A stretch of DNA of 23,690 nucleotides from an uncultured Chitinophagaceae bacterium (GTDB lineage: Bacteria; Bacteroidota; Bacteroidia; Chitinophagales; Chitinophagaceae), in the NCBI GenBank assembly GCA_937900675.1, contig CALCEA010000037.1, positions 1 through 23,690 of the forward strand, given 5' to 3'. Positions 7,677 to 14,842 of the stretch are shown here, in pieces. Position 1 is the stretch's first letter. Each line of letters opens with the position of its first letter. The notes beneath the pieces are model-generated. The model did not search any database and had not been told where the DNA came from. It saw only the letters and a list, made by a program, of their open reading frames with translations. The position numbers and the translations under genes were made by a program.

Positions 7677-8303
7677 TTAGTTTTTCTTAAAAAGCAATGT
7701 TAAGATTCTTGGAATTTGAGTTCTATCATTATCATCAAACCATTCTTCCAAGTTTATTAAACTAAAACCATACTTATTTGCAGCATGAATGAAGTCAGAA
7801 ACATTGTGAGTGTAACAAGTAACTAATTGCTCGCCTTCTGGAGTTGAATATCTTGCTTTTGATCCAGCATATTGTTTAAATGGATGAAATTCGCCTATAT
7901 ATAAATATCCTCCAGACTGAAGCACTATATTTGATTTATTGAATATTTCATCAATATTATCAATATGTTCAAGAATTAAACTAAAAGAAACCAAGTCAAA
8001 TTTATCTTTGGTAAATATCCAAGGTTCATTAATATCTGCTATAGTAAATTGAACTTTTGTAGATTTAATTTTTTCAGCTGCTTTTGCAATCATAGCCTCA
8101 GAAAAGTCTGCTGATAGAATCTCTTTTGCATTTTGCTCAAACCAAACGGTATTTTTACCTGTTCCGCAGCCAAATTCCAGCACCTTATTCAGCTCCAACT
8201 TCGATAAAACTGATCTTAAGGCTATTGCTTCTAAGTCTCTAGTCTTATTCTCATTGGTATCGTACTGGTGAGACCATTCTTGGTAAGCTTCTTTAATATT
8301 CAT
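7677..8303 (-). CDS. Class I SAM-dependent methyltransferase
   Basis: The chosen ATG at 8303 gives 208 residues. A frame open to 8357 would add 18 residues (MFVAVKLGYSRKIIKFRG) unlike the family and would nearly abut the divergent tdh start, so I reject it. Family signatures: YQEWSHQYD at the N-terminus, SAM motif I KVLEFGCGTGKNT (about 40-52), an acidic strand end LSADFSEAMIAKA, motif ADINEPW, then FDLVSFSLILEHIDN and YLYIGEFHPF. This is the UbiE/Methyltransf_11 type that methylates small molecules; the substrate is not evident. It is divergent from tdh and has a 97-base gap to the outer-membrane gene downstream, without a clear terminator. Confidence 0.85.
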   Translation of the reverse strand: MNIKEAYQEWSHQYDTNENKTRDLEAIALRSVLSKLELNKVLEFGCGTGKNTVWFEQNAKEILSADFSEAMIAKAAEKIKSTKVQFTIADINEPWIFTKDKFDLVSFSLILEHIDNIDEIFNKSNIVLQSGGYLYIGEFHPFKQYAGSKARYSTPEGEQLVTCYTHNVSDFIHAANKYGFSLINLEEWFDDNDRTQIPRILTLLFKKN

Positions 8304-8368
8304 ACCACGAAATTTGATGATTTTTCTGGAATAACCTAATTTCACGGCTACAAACAAACATTAGTTTA

Positions 8369-9319
8369 ATGGGCAAGATTTTAGTTATCGGTGCGGGAGG
8401 ACAGTTGGGTACAGAATTGACAAAAGTTCTAGCTGAAAAACATGGAAACGAATCAATCATTGCTACAGATTTTCAAGAAAGTGCGAGAAGCAAATTTGGT
8501 TATTGTGGTTTCCAAACCTTGAATGTTTTGAATAAAGCTGAACTAGAAAACATCGTAAAGACAGAGGGGGTAAGTCAGATTTATCATTTAGCAGCCATTT
8601 TATCTGCTGCTGGCGAGAAAAATCCATTACAAGCATGGGATTTAAATATGGGTGGATTGCTCAATGTTTTAGAAATTGCTAGAGAGTATAAAATAGAGAA
8701 AGTATTCTGGCCAAGTTCCATTGCAGTATTTGGACCAAGTTCTGAAAAAGACAATACCCCACAAAATGCTTTTAAAGATCCTAATACTATTTATGGCATT
8801 TCAAAATTATCTGGAGAACATTGGTGTGAATATTACTTCAATAAATATGGTGTAGATGTAAGAAGCGTTAGATATCCTGGTTTAATTGGATATAAATCTT
8901 TGCCAGGTGGAGGCACCACCGATTATGCAGTGGATATTTATCATAAAGCATTGAAGGGTGAAAAGTTTACATGTTTTTTAAGTGAACAAACTTATTTGCC
9001 GATGATGTATATGGATGATGCAATAAACGCAACACTAGAGTTAATGGAATCGCCAAAAGAAAATATTACTATCAGAACAAGTTATAATCTTGCTGGATTA
9101 AGTTTTTCACCTGAGGAAATTTACCAAAGCATCGTAAAACACTTTCCTAATTTTGAAATAGCGTATCAATCAGATTTTAGACAAGCCATTGCAGATAGTT
9201 GGCCTAATAGTATTGATGATAGCAAGGCTAGTGCTGATTGGGGATGGAAGCCCAAATTTAATTTAGAAGCCATGACATCAGCAATAATTGCTAATTTGCC
9301 TAAGTATTTTAATTTTTAA
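8369..9319 (+). CDS. tdh: L-threonine 3-dehydrogenase, NAD-epimerase type
   Basis: This 316-residue protein belongs to the extended short-chain dehydrogenase family. The nucleotide-binding motif GAGGQLG is at residues 8-14, the HLAAILSAAGEKNP segment follows, SSIAVFGP contains the catalytic serine region, and the YxxxK pair is Tyr142/Lys146 (YGISK). The segments RYPGLIGYKSLPGGGTTDYA and TYLPMMYMDDAI are characteristic of GalE-like threonine dehydrogenases, which oxidise L-threonine to 2-amino-3-ketobutyrate with NAD+. The identification is strengthened by kbl starting 10 bases after its stop, since Kbl uses the unstable product directly. The ATG at 8369 begins a complete Rossmann strand. It is divergent from a methyltransferase gene. 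Confidence 0.93.
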   Translation: MGKILVIGAGGQLGTELTKVLAEKHGNESIIATDFQESARSKFGYCGFQTLNVLNKAELENIVKTEGVSQIYHLAAILSAAGEKNPLQAWDLNMGGLLNVLEIAREYKIEKVFWPSSIAVFGPSSEKDNTPQNAFKDPNTIYGISKLSGEHWCEYYFNKYGVDVRSVRYPGLIGYKSLPGGGTTDYAVDIYHKALKGEKFTCFLSEQTYLPMMYMDDAINATLELMESPKENITIRTSYNLAGLSFSPEEIYQSIVKHFPNFEIAYQSDFRQAIADSWPNSIDDSKASADWGWKPKFNLEAMTSAIIANLPKYFNF

Positions 9320-9329
9320 TTCAAAAGAT

Positions 9330-10529
9330 ATGTACAATCAGTTTAAACCAGTTTTAACAAAAGAGTTGGATTCTATTAAAGAAGCTGGATTATATAAAAA
9401 AGAAAGAATCATTACTTCTCCTCAAGCGGCAGAAATTACCATTGAGGGAGGTAAGACTGTATTAAATTTTTGTGCGAATAATTATTTAGGATTGTCTTCT
9501 CATCCAAAAGTAATTGAAGCTGCAAAAGCTGCTATCGATTCTCATGGATTTGGTATGTCTTCTGTTAGATTTATTTGCGGTACGCAGGATATACATAAAA
9601 CTTTAGAAGAAAAAATTTCTGCTTTCTTAGGAACAGAAGATACTATTTTATATGCGGCTGCATTTGATGCAAATGGTGGAGTATTCGAACCACTGTTTGG
9701 AGAAAAAGATGCAATTATTTCTGATTCATTAAATCATGCTTCCATTATTGATGGCGTTAGATTAACTAAATCTATGCGATATAGATATGAGCATAATTCA
9801 ATGGAAGATTTAGAATCTAAATTAAAAGAAGCCATTGCTGCTGGTGCACAACAAAAAATTATTGTAACAGATGGTGCGTTTTCAATGGATGGAACCATTG
9901 CGCAATTAGATAAGATTGTTGAATTAGCCGAGAAATATGAAGCATTGGTAATGAGCGATGAATGTCATTCTACAGGTTTTCTGGGAAAGACAGGTAGAGG
10001 AGTTCATGAATTAAAAGGCGTGATGGGTAAGATAGATATTATTACCGGTACTTTGGGTAAAGCATTAGGTGGGGCATCTGGTGGATTTACATCTGGCAAA
10101 AAAGAAATTATTGATTTATTAAGGCAAAGATCAAGACCTTATTTATTTTCAAATACATTAGCGCCATCTATTACAGGTGCTTCTGTTGCAGTATTTGATT
10201 TATTGTCTCAAACCACAGAATTAAGAGATCAATTAGAAACCAATACCAAATATTTTAGAGAAAAAATTACAGAAGTAGGTTTCGATATTAAACCAGGGAC
10301 ACATCCAATTGTTCCCATCATGTTATACGATGCAGTAGTGTCTCAAACAATGGCCGAAAAGTTATTGGAGAAAGGCATTTATGTAATTGGCTTCTATTAT
10401 CCAGTGGTTGCAAAGGGGCAAGCAAGAATTCGAGTTCAAATATCTGCCGCTCACACAAGAGAACATCTTGATAAAGCAATACAAGCATTTACAGAAGTAG
10501 GTATGGAATTGGGCGTGATTAAAGGGTAA
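9330..10529 (+). CDS. kbl: Glycine C-acetyltransferase (2-amino-3-ketobutyrate CoA ligase)
   Basis: The enzyme splits 2-amino-3-ketobutyrate with CoA into glycine and acetyl-CoA, the second step of threonine degradation after Tdh. It is a PLP enzyme of the alpha-oxoamine synthase family. The 399-residue product has NNYLGLSSHPKV near residue 50, SVRFICGTQDIHKTLE, DSLNHASIIDGVR, DECHSTGFLGKTGRG, and the PLP lysine at residue 244 in GTLGKALGG; length and lysine position agree with the E. coli enzyme. A longer frame opens at 9288 inside tdh, but the ATG at 9330 gives the conserved N-terminus and leaves a 10-base gap with an AAAAGAT leader. Cytoplasmic, cotranscribed with tdh. No terminator follows; the next gene has its own promoter box. 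Confidence 0.95.
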   Translation: MYNQFKPVLTKELDSIKEAGLYKKERIITSPQAAEITIEGGKTVLNFCANNYLGLSSHPKVIEAAKAAIDSHGFGMSSVRFICGTQDIHKTLEEKISAFLGTEDTILYAAAFDANGGVFEPLFGEKDAIISDSLNHASIIDGVRLTKSMRYRYEHNSMEDLESKLKEAIAAGAQQKIIVTDGAFSMDGTIAQLDKIVELAEKYEALVMSDECHSTGFLGKTGRGVHELKGVMGKIDIITGTLGKALGGASGGFTSGKKEIIDLLRQRSRPYLFSNTLAPSITGASVAVFDLLSQTTELRDQLETNTKYFREKITEVGFDIKPGTHPIVPIMLYDAVVSQTMAEKLLEKGIYVIGFYYPVVAKGQARIRVQISAAHTREHLDKAIQAFTEVGMELGVIKG

Positions 10530-10563
10530 TAATTCCTATTTTTTTGAATTTAAGTTTCTCGAG

Positions 10564-10571
10564 TATCTTTG
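10564..10571 (+). promoter_or_regulatory. -7 promoter box of the TIP30-like gene
   Basis: TATCTTTG is a perfect TAnnTTTG box, with TTG at 10544-10546 as a possible -33 element (17-base spacer). Only four bases separate the box from the ATG at 10576, so the transcript is probably leaderless. Confidence 0.65.
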
Positions 10572-10575
10572 TTTC

Positions 10576-11235
10576 ATGAAAAACAAAGTAGTTATTACTG
10601 GGTCTACCGGCATGGTAGGAAGTATTGTGCTTCAGTTGTGTCTAGACAGTAATGAAGTGTCAGAAATTATTGCACTTGTTAGAAAGTCAACAAGCATTCA
10701 GCACCCAAAATATAAAGAAGTTGTAGTTACTGATTTTTTAGATTATACTAATCAACAACAATATTTTAAAGAGATAGATATTGTCTTTTATTGTCTTGGT
10801 GCCTATACGGGTTCAGTTCCTGCAGATGAATTTAGATTAATCAATTACGATTATCCGTTAAATCTAGCTAAAGCAATTCATGAAAAATCTCCCAATGCTA
10901 CATTCTGCTTATTAAGTGGACAGGGGGCAGATAGAACAGAGAAAAGTACCATGCAATTTGCAAGAGATAAGGGTGCTATAGAAAATGCACTTTCTGGCTT
11001 ACATTTTAAAGCCTTTTATTCATTTAGGCCTGGCTATATTTATCCCACCAAAAAAAGAAAAGAACCTAATTTCTTTTATACTTTATCTAGATTCTTATAT
11101 CCCATTCTAAAATTAATGGGAAATAATTTAAGTATTACAGATATTCAATTAGCAAAAACTATTTTTTATATTGGCTTAAATGGTTATTCAAAAGAAATAC
11201 TAGAAAACAAAGACATGAGATTGCTTCAACTATAA
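10576..11235 (+). CDS. NAD(P)-binding short-chain dehydrogenase, TIP30/NmrA-like
   Basis: The 219-residue product begins with a Rossmann strand and glycine motif (VVITGSTGMVGSIVLQ, residues 4-19). It continues with VVVTDFLDY, DIVFYCLGAYTG, a conserved INYDYPLNLAKA helix, CLLSGQGADRTEKSTMQFAR and a FRPGYIYP segment. This order is that of atypical extended SDRs related to HTATIP2/TIP30 and NmrA proteins, which bind NAD(P) but often have unclear reactions; the usual YxxxK is not intact here, which argues for a non-classical role. It starts the 10576-12071 cluster, with 15 bases to the next gene and no terminator between. Confidence 0.75.
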   Translation: MKNKVVITGSTGMVGSIVLQLCLDSNEVSEIIALVRKSTSIQHPKYKEVVVTDFLDYTNQQQYFKEIDIVFYCLGAYTGSVPADEFRLINYDYPLNLAKAIHEKSPNATFCLLSGQGADRTEKSTMQFARDKGAIENALSGLHFKAFYSFRPGYIYPTKKRKEPNFFYTLSRFLYPILKLMGNNLSITDIQLAKTIFYIGLNGYSKEILENKDMRLLQL

Positions 11236-11250
11236 TTTAATTAACATTTT

Positions 11251-11652
11251 ATGATTACTGTTACCAACATAATAAATGCACCAATTGAAAAGGTTTGGAA
11301 ATATTGGACAAAAGAAGAACATGTTAAAAATTGGAATTTTGCAGCATCCGATTGGCATTGTCCCAATGCAATAAATAATCTGCAAGTGGGTGGTGAATTT
11401 CATTATACAATGGCAGCCAAAGACAATTCATTTAGTTTTGATTTTTGGGGGACTTATCAAAAAATTGAACCGGAAAAATTATTGGAAATTACTTTAGGAG
11501 ATGGTCGTCAGATGAAAGTTGGTTTTGAAGGTATAGGAGATTCCACCGTTGTTACAGAACAATTTGAACCTGAAACTCAAAACCCAGAAGAAATGCAAAA
11601 AGCTGGCTGGCAGATGATCTTAGATAATTTTAAAAAATATGTTGAGGGCTAA
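11251..11652 (+). CDS. SRPBCC/AHSA1-domain protein
   Basis: This 133-residue cytoplasmic protein has the classic START-like pattern: VTNIINAPIEKVWKYWTKEEH at the N-terminus, HVKNWNFAASDWHC, then VGGEFHYTMAAKD, FWGTYQKIEPEKLLEITL, an acidic GDSTVVTEQFEPE strand and a C-terminal helix GWQMILDNFKKYVE. AHSA1-like SRPBCC proteins form a hydrophobic ligand cavity; in bacteria the ligands are mostly unknown. It is the middle gene of a closely spaced cluster, 15 bases after the dehydrogenase and 14 bases before the ACT-domain gene. The length is normal for the family and the ATG is immediately in front of the first strand. Confidence 0.88.
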   Translation: MITVTNIINAPIEKVWKYWTKEEHVKNWNFAASDWHCPNAINNLQVGGEFHYTMAAKDNSFSFDFWGTYQKIEPEKLLEITLGDGRQMKVGFEGIGDSTVVTEQFEPETQNPEEMQKAGWQMILDNFKKYVEG

Positions 11653-11666
11653 ATTTTAAATTCACT

Positions 11667-12071
11667 ATGAATAAACCTGAAACAAATCTGAACATTCTTT
11701 TAAAGAACATGAACCCAATATTAAATCAGGGTGATTATGTGTTTTGTACGGTAGAGAATATCGACAATTTCAACATGAAAAATGTTCTTGGCACTTTTAA
11801 AGAAAAAGAAGGCACAACTTTAATTATTTCAAAAGAGTATGCAGATTTGTTGGGGTTGACTTATACTTCTATTATGTCCTGGATTAGTCTAGAGATCCAC
11901 TCATCATTAGAGGCAGTTGGGTTAACTGCTGCTTTTTCCAAATTGTTGGCTGAAAACAATATTTCTTGTAATGTGGTAGCAGGTTATTACCATGATCATA
12001 TCTTTGTTTTAAAGAAAGATGCAGAAAAAGCTATTTCTTTATTAAATAGCTTACAAATTCATTCATTTTAA
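11667..12071 (+). CDS. ACT-domain protein (COG3602-like)
   Basis: The 134-residue product contains the two-ACT arrangement of the COG3602/DUF2241 family: NLNILLKNMNPILNQGDYVF at the start, VLGTFKEKEGTTLIISKEYA in the first unit, then SWISLEIHSSLEAVGLTAAF, LAENNISCNVVAGYYHDHIF and KDAEKAISLLNSLQ. ACT domains bind small ligands, often amino acids, and this family is thought to be regulatory; no partner enzyme is fused here. It is the last gene of the 10576-12071 cluster. The nearby tdh-kbl threonine pathway is suggestive of an amino-acid link, but that is only context. ATG at 11667 is supported by the short gap to the previous gene. Confidence 0.85.
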   Translation: MNKPETNLNILLKNMNPILNQGDYVFCTVENIDNFNMKNVLGTFKEKEGTTLIISKEYADLLGLTYTSIMSWISLEIHSSLEAVGLTAAFSKLLAENNISCNVVAGYYHDHIFVLKKDAEKAISLLNSLQIHSF

Positions 12072-12089
12072 GTCAATATTAAGTGTATT

Positions 12090-12116
12090 TTGTTCCAATT
12101 GCTGATTTTGGAACAA
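12090..12116. promoter_or_regulatory. Palindromic operator, copy 2
   Basis: TTGTTCC (12090-12096), 13 bases, GGAACAA (12110-12116): a perfect seven-base palindrome, extended by two further matching positions on each side of the spacer (TTGTTCCAA/TTGGAACAA). It lies 74 bases upstream of the ATG of the NTF2-like lipoprotein gene at 12190, in the gap after the ACT-domain gene. Confidence 0.82.
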
Positions 12117-12156
12117 GTTTGTATTAATTGCAGTGTTATAATGATACAACTGAGTA

Positions 12157-12164
12157 TATATTAC
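12157..12164 (+). promoter_or_regulatory. -7-like box of the NTF2-like gene at 12190
   Basis: TATATTAC agrees with TAnnTTTG at the first TA and the TT, but lacks the final TG. It is listed because it starts 41 bases from the palindrome edge (12116), the spacing found at the other palindrome promoters. Weak on its own. Confidence 0.35.
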
Positions 12165-12189
12165 AGTATTATCAAAAACACACTTAAAA

Positions 12190-12663
12190 ATGAAAAAAGT
12201 TCTTTTTTCCGCCTTAATGGCAACAATCATGTTTGGTTGTAAATCAACTACTGAAACAAAAACCGAATTTGATCTTGAATCAGCAAAAAAAGAAATTGCA
12301 GCTAATAACCTAGCTTTTGAGACTGCAGTTAGTCAATCTGATTCTGTTTCTATTGCAAACCTTTATACTGAAGATGCTAAATGGATGAATCCTAATGCCC
12401 CGGCTGTGCAAGGTAGAGCAGCATTAGTAAGTCAAATTTCTCTTGTTTTAAGTGAAGGCATTGGCTCGGCAAAATTAAATACAACAGATGTTTGGGGAGA
12501 TGAAAATTATGTTACTGAAGAAGGCAACTATGTTCTTAATACAAAGGATGGAACTCAGATTGACAAAGGTAAATACTTGGTACTTTGGAAAAGAGTAAAT
12601 GGTAAGTTAATGTTTTTTAGAGATATGTTTAATTCAGATTTACCAGCTCCTACTGCAAAATAG
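12190..12663 (+). CDS. NTF2-like (DUF4440/SnoaL) lipoprotein
   Basis: The 157-residue product is a lipoprotein: the lipobox cysteine is residue 17 (IMFGCKST), followed by a Thr/Lys-rich linker. From about residue 30 it shows a typical DUF4440 domain: AKKEIAANNLAFETAVSQSD, SVSIANLYTEDAKWMNPNAP, VQGRAALVSQIS, then beta-strands ending KGKYLVLWKRVNGKLMFFRD and MFNSDLP. The fold is a cone-shaped cavity shared by ketosteroid isomerase and SnoaL cyclases; the reaction, if any, is unknown. It is convergent with the NTF2-like gene at 12759-13256, sharing a bidirectional terminator, and is preceded by the palindrome at 12090. Both neighbours across the terminator are of the same type, suggesting local duplication and divergence. 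Confidence 0.85.
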   Translation: MKKVLFSALMATIMFGCKSTTETKTEFDLESAKKEIAANNLAFETAVSQSDSVSIANLYTEDAKWMNPNAPAVQGRAALVSQISLVLSEGIGSAKLNTTDVWGDENYVTEEGNYVLNTKDGTQIDKGKYLVLWKRVNGKLMFFRDMFNSDLPAPTAK

Positions 12664-12702
12664 ATAAGAGTCAAGTTGAAATAGTTCTGATTCTTTCAAA
12701 TA

Positions 12703-12732
12703 AAAGAGGTGCTTGTATACAAGCGCCTCTTT
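12703..12732. terminator. Bidirectional terminator between two NTF2-like genes
   Basis: AAAGAGGTGCTTG (12703-12715), loop TATA, CAAGCGCCTCTTT (12720-12732): 13 pairs including one G-U. A-runs and T-runs on both sides let it serve the convergent genes ending at 12663 (+) and 12759 (-). Confidence 0.9.
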
Positions 12733-12758
12733 CTGTATTCTCCCAAACTTAAAATGAA

Positions 12759-13256
12759 TTACTTCGTATCATAAATTACTTGTTCCCAAATAATCTTATC
12801 GCCTTTCATTGCTAAAGTTGCAAAAGTTAAACTTGATTTAGGTGCTTGGCCTTTTTGTTTAAATTTGAATCTAACCCAAGCGTGTCCCCATTTAATACCT
12901 TCATATCTTGGATCCTTGCTTTCAACAGTCACCACTTCGAAATTAGGTGTTCCAGCATCCACTGTACCTTCAATATTTTCTCTTTGTTTTTTGAATAATT
13001 CTATTCTATCTGACATTTTGATTCCAGCAGTATCATTATTATGAATGGAAATAGCTGTATCGCTAAAGCATGAAGCCATTGTTGCCCAATCCCCGTTAGC
13101 ATAGGCAGTAACAGCTTTTTTCATAAGATCGACTTCTGGACCTTCCTTGACACAGCTTGAGGTTGCAGTACTTGCTGTTGTTTCAACTTTTGATTCGGTT
13201 TGCTTACAAGCAAATAAACTAGTAGCAATAAATGCTAAAAAAATAGTTTTTTTCAT
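12759..13256 (-). CDS. NTF2-like lipoprotein
   Basis: This 165-residue lipoprotein has its lipobox cysteine at residue 17 (SLFACKQT), then a Thr/Ser-rich linker with a second cysteine (SSCVKEG). The domain begins at VDLMKKAVTAYANGDWATMA and continues CFSDTAISIHNND, RIELFKKQRENIEG, GIKWGHAWVRFKFKQKG and SLTFATLAMKGDKIIWEQ. That is the SnoaL/DUF4440-like helix followed by a curved sheet. No catalytic assignment is possible. It is read divergently from 13433-13954, with one palindrome (13333-13360) midway: 77 bases from this ATG and 73 from the other, so one site may control both. It ends at the shared terminator 12703-12732. Confidence 0.78.
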   Translation of the reverse strand: MKKTIFLAFIATSLFACKQTESKVETTASTATSSCVKEGPEVDLMKKAVTAYANGDWATMASCFSDTAISIHNNDTAGIKMSDRIELFKKQRENIEGTVDAGTPNFEVVTVESKDPRYEGIKWGHAWVRFKFKQKGQAPKSSLTFATLAMKGDKIIWEQVIYDTK

Positions 13257-13285
13257 TTTGGTATAGATTTAATAATTATTGAAAT

Positions 13286-13292
13286 CAAATTA
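13286..13292 (-). promoter_or_regulatory. -7-like box of the NTF2-like gene at 13256
   Basis: On the minus strand TAATTTG is the TAnnTTTG box short of one spacer base. It begins 41 bases from the palindrome edge at 13333 and lies 29 bases before the ATG. Confidence 0.45.
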
Positions 13293-13332
13293 CATTCAAC
13301 AAGCTCATTTACTGGCTATTACAGTAACATAA

Positions 13333-13360
13333 TTGTTCCCAAAAACACAAAAAGGAACAA
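13333..13360. promoter_or_regulatory. Palindromic operator, copy 3, between divergent genes
   Basis: TTGTTCC (13333-13339), 14 bases, GGAACAA (13354-13360): perfect arms, spacer one base longer than in the other copies. It sits in the middle of the 176-base gap between two divergent NTF2-like lipoprotein genes and can face both promoters at almost equal distance. Confidence 0.82.
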
Positions 13361-13399
13361 AGTTTAGCCAATTAACCTTCATTTTCTATATCACAAGTG

Positions 13400-13407
13400 T
13401 AAATTGG
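13400..13407 (+). promoter_or_regulatory. -7-like box of the NTF2-like gene at 13433
   Basis: TAAATTGG matches TAnnTTTG at five of six fixed positions and starts 40 bases from the palindrome edge at 13360; the ATG follows 25 bases after the box. Confidence 0.4.
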
Positions 13408-13432
13408 GCCTTCATTTAAAAATGTTTAAACT

Positions 13433-13954
13433 ATGAAAAAATTACTTATTTGCTTCTTTGTAACAGGATCATTAATGGCTTGTACAAGCACTGAAAAAAA
13501 GTCTACTGAAACGGCCGAAAAAGCTCCCGAAAAATTAGAACATATTTACAAGCCAACCTATACCGATAATTTCAAAATTGGAGGTGAAGAGAATGTAATG
13601 ATAGCTGAACAATTTCATAAAGCAGGTTTTGATAAAGACTTTGAAAAATTGGGTAGTTTCATTTCAGACACTGCAGTGTTTTATGGAGAAGATGGCACTA
13701 CTTTAAAAGGTAAAGCTGCTATTGTTGATTATATGAAAAACTCTTTTTCAGAAATCACTATCAAAAATTACAGTATTGGCGCAATAATACCAGTAGTTGG
13801 TGAAAATGGTCATCAATGGGTAGATATTTGGGATCAAGCTGAAATTGTAACTAAAGACGGTAAATCTATAAAATATCAATGGGCAGATGCATTTAGATTT
13901 GAAAATGGAAAGATTGTTATGTTTTTAGGATATGGTAAAGCAATCAAAGAATAA
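13433..13954 (+). CDS. NTF2-like lipoprotein
   Basis: The 173-residue product carries a lipobox cysteine at residue 17 (SLMACTST) and a Lys/Glu/Thr-rich linker to about residue 45. The domain reads VMIAEQFHKAGFDKDFEKLG, SFISDTAVFYGEDGTTLKGK, AAIVDYMKNSFSEI, HQWVDIWDQAEIVTKDGK and YQWADAFRFENGKIVMFLGY, a clear SnoaL-like order (helix, 'D-T-A-V', 'GKAAI', then sheet closing with 'F-x-N-GKI'). Ligand and reaction are unknown. It diverges from the NTF2-like gene at 13256 and is followed, after a 68-base gap without a terminator, by another SnoaL-like lipoprotein gene; the two may share a transcript. Confidence 0.82.
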   Translation: MKKLLICFFVTGSLMACTSTEKKSTETAEKAPEKLEHIYKPTYTDNFKIGGEENVMIAEQFHKAGFDKDFEKLGSFISDTAVFYGEDGTTLKGKAAIVDYMKNSFSEITIKNYSIGAIIPVVGENGHQWVDIWDQAEIVTKDGKSIKYQWADAFRFENGKIVMFLGYGKAIKE

Positions 13955-14022
13955 ATAAGGTATTTAACTTTAATTTTTTTGAACATTCCTTGTTCTTATA
14001 TTCAAAATTTTAAAAAAATAAG

Positions 14023-14505
14023 ATGAAAAAATTATTATCGGTTCTATTTTTATCAACTATGCTTTTTGCATGTAATAATGAAGCAGTAAAAAAAGAGCAA
14101 GTTGAAAATGAAAATGTAAAATTCTATGATCATGTATGGGATGTAGTTATTAATCAAGGTAATGTGAATTATCTAGATTCTGCTTATGCTGCAGATGTTG
14201 TTTTACACACGGTTCCTGAAATTAAAGGGAAAGATAGTGCAAAGGCATATTATGCAAATTATGTTACTGGCTTCAGCAATAGACAATTTATTGTAAAAGA
14301 GATCTTTGCTAAAGGCGACAAGGTGGTAAAATACTGGCAGTTTAAAGGAACGCATACTGGTCCATTCTTTGGAATTCCTGGAACAGGAAAGACAATTGAT
14401 GTAATTGGCTGTACTATTGCAAAAGTAGTAGATGGTAAGATTACAGAGGAGCAAGACTTCTTTGATAACTATGCTTTTTTACAACAAATTGGAATTATAA
14501 AATAA
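14023..14505 (+). CDS. SnoaL-type ester-cyclase-like lipoprotein
   Basis: This 160-residue lipoprotein (cysteine at residue 17, MLFACNNE) is the clearest SnoaL member: VKFYDHVWDVVINQGNVNYL, ADVVLHTVPEIKGKDSAKAY, VKYWQFKGTHTGPFFGIPGT, GKTIDVIGCTIAKVVDGKIT, EEQDFFDN. SnoaL proteins include aldol cyclases of polyketide pathways, but most environmental members, including exported ones, have no known substrate. Its C-terminal half closely parallels the protein at 22939-23436 (GKI-EEQDF-DN and 'QQ-G' endings), so the two are paralogues. No palindrome lies directly before it; it is probably read together with 13433-13954. A strong terminator follows at 14522. Confidence 0.85.
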   Translation: MKKLLSVLFLSTMLFACNNEAVKKEQVENENVKFYDHVWDVVINQGNVNYLDSAYAADVVLHTVPEIKGKDSAKAYYANYVTGFSNRQFIVKEIFAKGDKVVKYWQFKGTHTGPFFGIPGTGKTIDVIGCTIAKVVDGKITEEQDFFDNYAFLQQIGIIK

Positions 14506-14521
14506 TTCGTTTTTTTAAGTT

Positions 14522-14557
14522 AAAGGGCTGCTCTCTTTTGAGGTGCGGCCCTTTTTT
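14522..14557. terminator. Terminator after the SnoaL-like lipoprotein gene
   Basis: AAAGGGCTGC (14522-14531) pairs with GCGGCCCTTT (14545-14554) with one G-U, followed by TTTTTT. The minus-strand gene ending at 14556 runs into the T-run, and an A-run on the other side lets the hairpin act in both directions. Confidence 0.88.
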
Positions 14558-14837
14558 ATTTTCTATTCCAGCCATCTGTAAATCCTTTTCTAAGATCACT
14601 TTCTGAATTGCCTATCAGATAACCAAATAAGGCAGCAACTGCGGCTAAATGGATAATTAAAACAGCTTTTTGCCATATAGGTCTTTCTTTCCAAGGTTTA
14701 TCTTGATCAAATGGATCAAAGGCCAAAGCAATACCCATATAGCTTGCTGCTTCTCCCGGAGAATGTCTGTATACTAATTCATATACTCCAAATAAAATAA
14801 AGCCAATGTAAATAAACTTGTTGAATGATGTTTTCAT
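14556..14837 (-). CDS. Small membrane protein, unknown
   Basis: This 93-residue protein has two hydrophobic stretches, FIYIGFILFGVYELVYRH (about 8-25) and AVLIIHLAAVAALFGYLIG (about 58-76), separated by a polar loop with FDPFDQDKPWKERPIWQK, and a basic C-terminus. I recognise no family. It is the last gene of a minus-strand trio, five bases after the DUF4260 gene, so it is almost certainly cotranscribed. Its stop lies in the T-run of the terminator at 14522-14557. The conserved spacing and coding look support a real gene. Confidence 0.6.
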   Translation of the reverse strand: MKTSFNKFIYIGFILFGVYELVYRHSPGEAASYMGIALAFDPFDQDKPWKERPIWQKAVLIIHLAAVAALFGYLIGNSESDLRKGFTDGWNRK

Positions 14838-14842
14838 ATTAT

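Noticed and set aside
8304..8357. N-terminal extension of the methyltransferase ending at 7677
   Set aside because: Not similar to the family N-terminus and occupies the promoter space of the divergent tdh gene.
9288..9329. Longer start for kbl inside tdh
   Set aside because: The extra 14 residues (MLICLSILIFNSKD) are hydrophobic and out of family; the ATG at 9330 gives normal length and PLP-lysine position 244.
13981..13995. GAACA-TTCCT-TGTTC before the SnoaL-like gene at 14023
   Set aside because: The arms point the other way (GAACA..TGTTC) and the spacing is five bases, so it is not a copy of the TTGTTCC-N13-GGAACAA operator.
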